Source: a virus. Taken from it: a stretch of DNA of 34,419 nt. A program made the position numbers and the translations under genes. Below the pieces are notes generated by a model. The model saw only the letters and a list, made by a program, of their open reading frames with translations. It was not told the DNA's origin and did not search any database. Shown here one piece after another: positions 30,488 to 34,419 of this stretch. The stretch spans positions 1-34,419 of the IMG/VR virus record IMGVR_UViG_3300032242_000972; one strand, written 5' to 3'. The number at the start of each line of letters is the position of its first letter. Within the stretch, counting starts at the first letter, position 1.

Positions 30488-32176
30488 GTGGATGCAATTC
30501 CCAGCCGCGACCTGTTCGGCACCGATGACCCGGTGACTCTCGCTGAAAAGAAAATCGCGTTTGACGCGGCAGTCAGCGAATCATTCACCAAGGGCGTCAA
30601 CGGTGAAACTCAGGTTGCTATCCCCGGCGTACCCAGTGCGCCCGCCAATCCGCTCAACGCTCTAGAAGGCGCGCTCGCCGATCCGGCACTCGCCAAGAGC
30701 ATCGACGCCGGAACCCTCGCCGCTGTTCAGCAGCAGGTACAGGTCGCCCGCTCAGCGCAGGCCGACATCGTGAAGGATTTCACGCTGACCTCGCCGCTCT
30801 CGTCCGGTCTGGTTCCGTTCGACCTTGAAGCGCCAGCCAAGTTGCTGACGCCTCGCCCCACCCCGCTCCGCAACAAGATTCCCCGCAAAAAGGGAATCGG
30901 CACCAGCCACCGCTACAAGCGGATCACCGGATTCACCGGCACCGGCACCGGTGGCGTCGGCGTAACCCACCCGGGAATCGTTGACACCACACAGACCTCG
31001 TTCGCCAACAGCGGCTCATCCAACTCGCTGTACTTCAACCGAGGCGGAAAGATTTCCTACGCCGCCGACGAGGCCACCGTGCTGTACGTCCAGAACTCGG
31101 TCAGCGATCAGGTTCCGTGGTCGGCACAGTTCTCAGGTCAGGGCTTCCAAGACATTCGCGCCCTCTCAGCACAGACGCTGCTCTACTCATCCATGCTGTT
31201 GGAAGAGCGCCTCATGCTGTTCGGTCGCGGAACCGGAACCGGCTACGTCGGTGCCGTCGCTGCTCCCGGAACCCCCACCGGCTCGGCTCGCACGGCTGCG
31301 GCTGGCGAGACGGCCATTAGCGGTGCCACCACCAACATTTACGTCAAGGTCACCTCAGACGCTGGCGACTTCGGTCAGTCCACGTTGTCATCGGCGTCCG
31401 CTGCCATTGCCGTATCGGCTGGTCAGGTCGTAGACATCACCATCCCGTCGTTGCCTGCCACCGCTCTCGGTGCCCGCATTTACGTCTCCACGGGCGCTTC
31501 AGACCCCGGAGATGCCAGCCGTTACTACATTGGCCGCACCGGCTACAACACGTACACGGTTCAGGGCACACTGCCCACGTCGGGTACCGCTGCCAGCGCC
31601 ATCACCGCTGACACGTCGGCTTACGCCGCCGGATACGACGGCATCATGCCAATCGTCATGGGTTCAAACTCGGGATACAACAGCCGCCTCAACGCGGCTT
31701 TCAGCACCGCAAATCCCGGCAACGAATACCAGACCGCGTTCTACACCATGTACAACTCGGTCAAGGCTGACCCAGACGAAATCCTGATGGCAGCGCAAGA
31801 CCGGAAGCAGTTGTCAGACGCCCTGAAGGTGAACACTGCCAACAACTACCGGTTGACCGTCAAGCAGGACGAACTCGGTGGCGTCATCCTCGGCGACATC
31901 GTGTCGGGTCTGCTCAACGAGTCCACTGGAAAGATTGTCAACCTGACCGTCCACCCGTGGATGCCTCAGGGCAACTCGGCGATCCTGTCGTACTCGCTGC
32001 CCATCCCTGACACGCAGGTGTCGGACGTGTGGTCGGTGTACAACGTTCAGGATTACCTCGGCGTGCAGTGGCCGGTCAACCAGTTCGCATACGAGGCTTC
32101 CTCGTACTGGTACGGCACGTTTGTCTGCTACGCCCCCGCATGGAACGGTTCTGTTAACGGCATTAAGGCCGCGTAA
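30488..32176 (+). CDS. Major capsid protein (HK97 fold) with an inserted surface domain
   Basis: 562 residues from a GTG with GGAAGGAAC upstream. An N-terminal delta-like helical region (about 1-105) is followed by the E-loop/P-domain region with PLRNKIPRKKGIGTSHRYKR and SLYFNRGGKISYAADEATV. The end contains YQTAFYTMYNSVKADPDEIL, a feature of actinophage capsid proteins. Residues about 260-378 form a Thr/Ser/Ala-rich insertion (TTNIYVKVTSDAGDFGQSTL, GARIYVSTGASDPGDASRYY), probably an immunoglobulin-like surface domain. Followed by a very strong hairpin. Confidence 0.9.
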   Translation: MDAIPSRDLFGTDDPVTLAEKKIAFDAAVSESFTKGVNGETQVAIPGVPSAPANPLNALEGALADPALAKSIDAGTLAAVQQQVQVARSAQADIVKDFTLTSPLSSGLVPFDLEAPAKLLTPRPTPLRNKIPRKKGIGTSHRYKRITGFTGTGTGGVGVTHPGIVDTTQTSFANSGSSNSLYFNRGGKISYAADEATVLYVQNSVSDQVPWSAQFSGQGFQDIRALSAQTLLYSSMLLEERLMLFGRGTGTGYVGAVAAPGTPTGSARTAAAGETAISGATTNIYVKVTSDAGDFGQSTLSSASAAIAVSAGQVVDITIPSLPATALGARIYVSTGASDPGDASRYYIGRTGYNTYTVQGTLPTSGTAASAITADTSAYAAGYDGIMPIVMGSNSGYNSRLNAAFSTANPGNEYQTAFYTMYNSVKADPDEILMAAQDRKQLSDALKVNTANNYRLTVKQDELGGVILGDIVSGLLNESTGKIVNLTVHPWMPQGNSAILSYSLPIPDTQVSDVWSVYNVQDYLGVQWPVNQFAYEASSYWYGTFVCYAPAWNGSVNGIKAA

Positions 32177-32195
32177 CTAACCATCCCCAAGGATC

Positions 32196-32248
32196 GCCCC
32201 GGAGGGTGAGGCGCGGAACCCCCGTCCTCTCCGCGCCCCCTCCGGGGC
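32196..32248 (+). terminator. Long two-part hairpin after the capsid gene
   Basis: Outer stem GCCCCGGAGGG (32196-32206) with CCCTCCGGGGC (32238-32248), inner stem GGCGCGGA (32210-32217) with TCCGCGCC (32230-32237), a TGA bulge and a 12-base loop. No T-run. Likely lowers downstream transcription or stabilises the abundant capsid mRNA. The rest of 32177-32366 shows no gene. Confidence 0.7.
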
Positions 32249-32366
32249 ACCCCGCACACAAAAGCGTGAGGTCAACGCGCCGGTAAGGGTCGGTATTACT
32301 CCGTTTGCCAGCAGACAGGCGCGTGGACGGGCCGACCACCTCAGCGCAGTTCACTAGGAGGACACG

Positions 32367-32666
32367 ATGGCTCGACTGCTTTCACCGGATGATGCGTGCG
32401 TGGAGGCAAAGGTGGAAGGCGTTCGCACGGGCGCATCCATGCTGTACCGCCGCACACCGGACGGCACCATGCACGTCACAGACAAAAACCACATCAAGGC
32501 GTTGAAAGACCTTGGCTTCACCGACGCCTCGGCTCTTAGGAGTTCGGCGCGTACACGCACCGATTACGCCTGCCGACCATGTGGATTCCGCTCATACTTC
32601 CGCACCTGTTCCAGATGCGGCGCTGACCTCAAGGAGACCAACAATGACACCACGCAAGAAGGCTGA
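32367..32666 (+). CDS. Small zinc-ribbon head-region protein
   Basis: 99 residues; AGGAGG upstream. N-terminal half ASMLYRRTPDGTMHVTDKNH and the C-terminal Cys4 ribbon (YACRPCGFRSYFRTCSRCGA). Overlaps the next gene by 23 bases. Proteins of this type often follow the capsid gene in actinophages; role unknown. Confidence 0.65.
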   Translation: MARLLSPDDACVEAKVEGVRTGASMLYRRTPDGTMHVTDKNHIKALKDLGFTDASALRSSARTRTDYACRPCGFRSYFRTCSRCGADLKETNNDTTQEG

Positions 32667-32805
32667 AACCGGCTGCTGCTCTGAGTGTTTCCCTGACGGA
32701 TTTGGTATACCGGCTGACCTCGGTGGCGGCGAGTACTCGTTGCGCGTTTGCGAACACGGCGAATGGCACAACGGAACCGTCAAGGCTGAACCGTCCGACG
32801 ACTGA
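32644..32805 (+). CDS. Small Cys-containing protein, 53 residues
   Basis: ATG with AAGGAG upstream. GCCSECFPDGFGIPADLGGG and VCEHGEWHNG suggest a small zinc-binding fold. Lies between the zinc ribbon and the connector gene. Not recognised. Confidence 0.55.
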   Translation: MTPRKKAETGCCSECFPDGFGIPADLGGGEYSLRVCEHGEWHNGTVKAEPSDD

Positions 32806-32819
32806 TTTAGGAGACTGAG

Positions 32820-33695
32820 ATGGCGCAAACGTATACCGCCACCACGCCACTCGGTTCGACTCCGTACCTGACGCTGACCGAGTTCAAAAATGCTCCAACG
32901 TCAGTGGACGTGGACGACCTAATCGGTGGTGGAACCCAAGCAGTACAGGACGCCGAACTGACCAACGTGATCGCACGTGCCAGCAGCATGATGGACACCT
33001 ACTGCAACCAAGTACTGACAGCAACGTTGGACACTGAAACGATGCGCGTCCGACCAAAGCGTGACGGCACTCTGGTGTTGCATCCACGCTATTGGCCGAT
33101 CCGATCGGTCAGCGCCATCAGCACCGGCAAATCGCCGCAGTATTTGTACGCCGTGGACACCACGACGGTGTGGATCGAACCGATGGAAGTCATCATTCCG
33201 CAGGCACAATCGTGGCCCACAGGTTTCAACACGTCGTCCATGTACGGCATCGACGTGTTCGTCCAAATGTCATACGTCAACGGATGGGCAAACACCACAA
33301 CCAGCGCAACCGTGCTGAGCAACGCGGCGAACCTGCCACTACGCAACGTGACCGGCATCATTCCGGGTGACACGCTCACCATTTACGACGGCATAAACAC
33401 TGAGAACGTGACCGTGGCAACATCATGGACGCCAACGACTGGCGCTGCCAGTGTGCCGCTCGCAGCCAATACGACGTTCGCCCATGCAACGGTAGGCACC
33501 AGCGTCAGTGCCTTACCACCAGCGGTCAAGCAGGCTGCCATCTATTACGTCACCGCATTGTTGAAAGCACGCGGATCAGTTGCACTGGTCATGGATAGCG
33601 TTTCGCCCGGTCGCACCATTGAGGACACGATGGGCATTCATGCCGACATCACGATGGGACAGACGCTGCTTCAACCGTTCCGGCGTATTCGATGA
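32820..33695 (+). CDS. Head-tail connector / adaptor protein with extra beta domain
   Basis: 291 residues; AGGAGA upstream of the ATG. The N-terminus (YLTLTEFKNAPTSVDVDDLI, then LTNVIARASSMMDTYCNQVL) and C-terminus (PPAVKQAAIYYVTALLKARG) match gp6-type adaptors that dock on the portal. Between them (about 155-225) is a beta-rich insertion (LPLRNVTGIIPGDTLTIYDG, ENVTVATSWTPTTGAASVPL). Overlaps the next gene by four bases. Confidence 0.75.
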   Translation: MAQTYTATTPLGSTPYLTLTEFKNAPTSVDVDDLIGGGTQAVQDAELTNVIARASSMMDTYCNQVLTATLDTETMRVRPKRDGTLVLHPRYWPIRSVSAISTGKSPQYLYAVDTTTVWIEPMEVIIPQAQSWPTGFNTSSMYGIDVFVQMSYVNGWANTTTSATVLSNAANLPLRNVTGIIPGDTLTIYDGINTENVTVATSWTPTTGAASVPLAANTTFAHATVGTSVSALPPAVKQAAIYYVTALLKARGSVALVMDSVSPGRTIEDTMGIHADITMGQTLLQPFRRIR

Positions 33696-34180
33696 GTCGC
33701 GCCACAGTTCGCGCGGCGTTGGTTTCGTACTTCACGCCGCCAGCAGTAACCGGACTCAACACGGTCTACAGTTCGTACCCGAAACGGATTCCGGCCACCG
33801 CATTCCGTTATGGGCAAGCCGCCGGTACTAAGACGGGAACCGTTGGGGTCATTCACATTGAGCGATCCAGTGAGGAACGCATTGCGCTTGGCGGTATCAC
33901 TTCCGGCAAAAAGGAAATCACGTACACGGTCGGTTTGGACTTGTACTGCCACAGTCTGCAAGCCCATTCCGAAGATGCCATGGCGGACTTTGATGTCGTG
34001 GTGGAGAACGTGCTGAACAAGATTCGTGCCGACCGCCAGTTGGCAGCCACCAATGTCATCTTCCGAGCAGGCGAAACCTTGCTGGAATGCGACTTCGGGG
34101 AACCGAAAGTCATCCGAGACGGCGCAACCGAACAGTGGGGCGTCGTCCGTTTTGAAGTAGTCGAAATCATCAACGCCTGA
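33692..34180 (+). CDS. Tail terminator / head-tail joining protein
   Basis: 162 residues, ATGA-coupled to the adaptor. ATVRAALVSYFTPPAVTGLN then YSSYPKRIPATAF, KEITYTVGLDLYCHSLQAHS and FDVVVENVLNKIRADRQLAA resemble tail-completion proteins of siphoviruses. Presumably stops tail-tube growth and links it to the head. Position after the adaptor supports this. Confidence 0.65.
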   Translation: MSRATVRAALVSYFTPPAVTGLNTVYSSYPKRIPATAFRYGQAAGTKTGTVGVIHIERSSEERIALGGITSGKKEITYTVGLDLYCHSLQAHSEDAMADFDVVVENVLNKIRADRQLAATNVIFRAGETLLECDFGEPKVIRDGATEQWGVVRFEVVEIINA

Positions 34181-34191
34181 AAGGGATGCCC

Positions 34192-34419
34192 ATGCCGCAG
34201 TACCAGTTCACCGGTGACGAGGAACGCGAGTATCCGACACTCTCGCTCACCGTGCAGCCCGGAGACACGATCACGCTGCCCGAAACGCTGGAGGACGTTG
34301 CCGGTCTAGAACCGATAACTGACGCACCTGCCGCCAAGGGTAAGAAATCGACCAATGAGGACACCGCACCCACCGACGCGCCCGCGTCACCACCCGCAGG
34401 AGTAAACGATGCCTCAGCC
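34192..34419 (+). CDS. Partial small structural-region protein (runs off the window)
   Basis: ATG at 34192 with AAAGGGATG upstream. The frame stays open for 76 codons to the window end. YPTLSLTVQPGDTITLPETL forms a short beta domain, followed by an Ala/Pro/Thr/Lys-rich tail. A second possible start (ATG 34409, in another frame) has AGGAG at 34398-34402 and may begin the next gene, perhaps the major tail protein. Small proteins like this commonly precede it. Confidence 0.5.
   Translation, partial: MPQYQFTGDEEREYPTLSLTVQPGDTITLPETLEDVAGLEPITDAPAAKGKKSTNEDTAPTDAPASPPAGVNDASA

Noticed and set aside
1-34419. tRNA genes, CRISPR arrays and insertion sequences
   Set aside because: No cloverleaf with a T-loop consensus, no regularly spaced repeats and no transposase were found. 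The Cas4-like nuclease is a phage recombination enzyme by context.

Overview
The window looks like an incomplete piece of a temperate, tailed siphovirus-type phage (or prophage) of an actinobacterium. The evidence is HK97-type head genes, a large terminase, siphovirus-style tail genes, a modular endolysin, a large serine integrase with a repressor-like gene, a WhiB-family regulator and a TIGR04338-type metallohydrolase. The last two are essentially actinobacterial families. The major tail protein, tail chaperones and most of the tape measure are not in view. They would fit between the right end (head-tail connector genes) and the left end (3' end of a tape-measure-like gene), so the window is probably a cut through a circular or permuted genome. 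No DNA polymerase, tRNA or CRISPR array is visible.

Layout, left to right. (1) 1-7.5 kb, rightward: end of a tape-measure-like gene, a 1014-residue minor tail protein, a receptor-binding-like protein, a lysis cassette (holin, three-domain endolysin, two small membrane proteins), a small HTH protein, a DnaQ/YprB-like exonuclease and two small genes. It ends in a structured non-coding stretch with a textbook terminator at 7490-7531. (2) 7.6-13.6 kb, rightward: a tightly packed accessory block of small genes, mostly unknown and often joined by ATGA overlaps. It includes the HExxH metallohydrolase, a DUF932-like protein and several zinc-ribbon proteins. (3) 13.65-15.7 kb, leftward: lysogeny block with an XRE-type repressor candidate, a small unknown gene and a serine integrase. 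(4) 15.7-16.4 kb: about 740 bases without a convincing gene but rich in dyads and repeats, probably the regulatory switch. (5) 16.4-21.8 kb, rightward: recombination and replication genes (RecT/Bet, Cas4/RecB-like nuclease, WhiB, a lambda-O-like initiator with internal iterons, a possible helicase loader, HNH endonuclease, SSB). (6) 21.9-24.15 kb: a ParB-fold protein, an ABC-ATPase/GNAT fusion and, on the opposite strand, an ASCH-domain protein. (7) 24.2-34.4 kb, rightward: terminase, portal, MuF protein, prohead protease/scaffold, major capsid protein and head-tail connectors.

The most interesting parts are the ParB-fold + ABC/GNAT + antisense ASCH cluster next to the terminase, which could modify phage DNA or another nucleic acid; a MuF head protein with an added C-terminal ParB-like domain; and a lambda-like candidate origin (exact 18-bp tandem iterons followed by an A/T-rich segment) inside the initiator gene. 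All functional assignments rest on motif reading without database searches.
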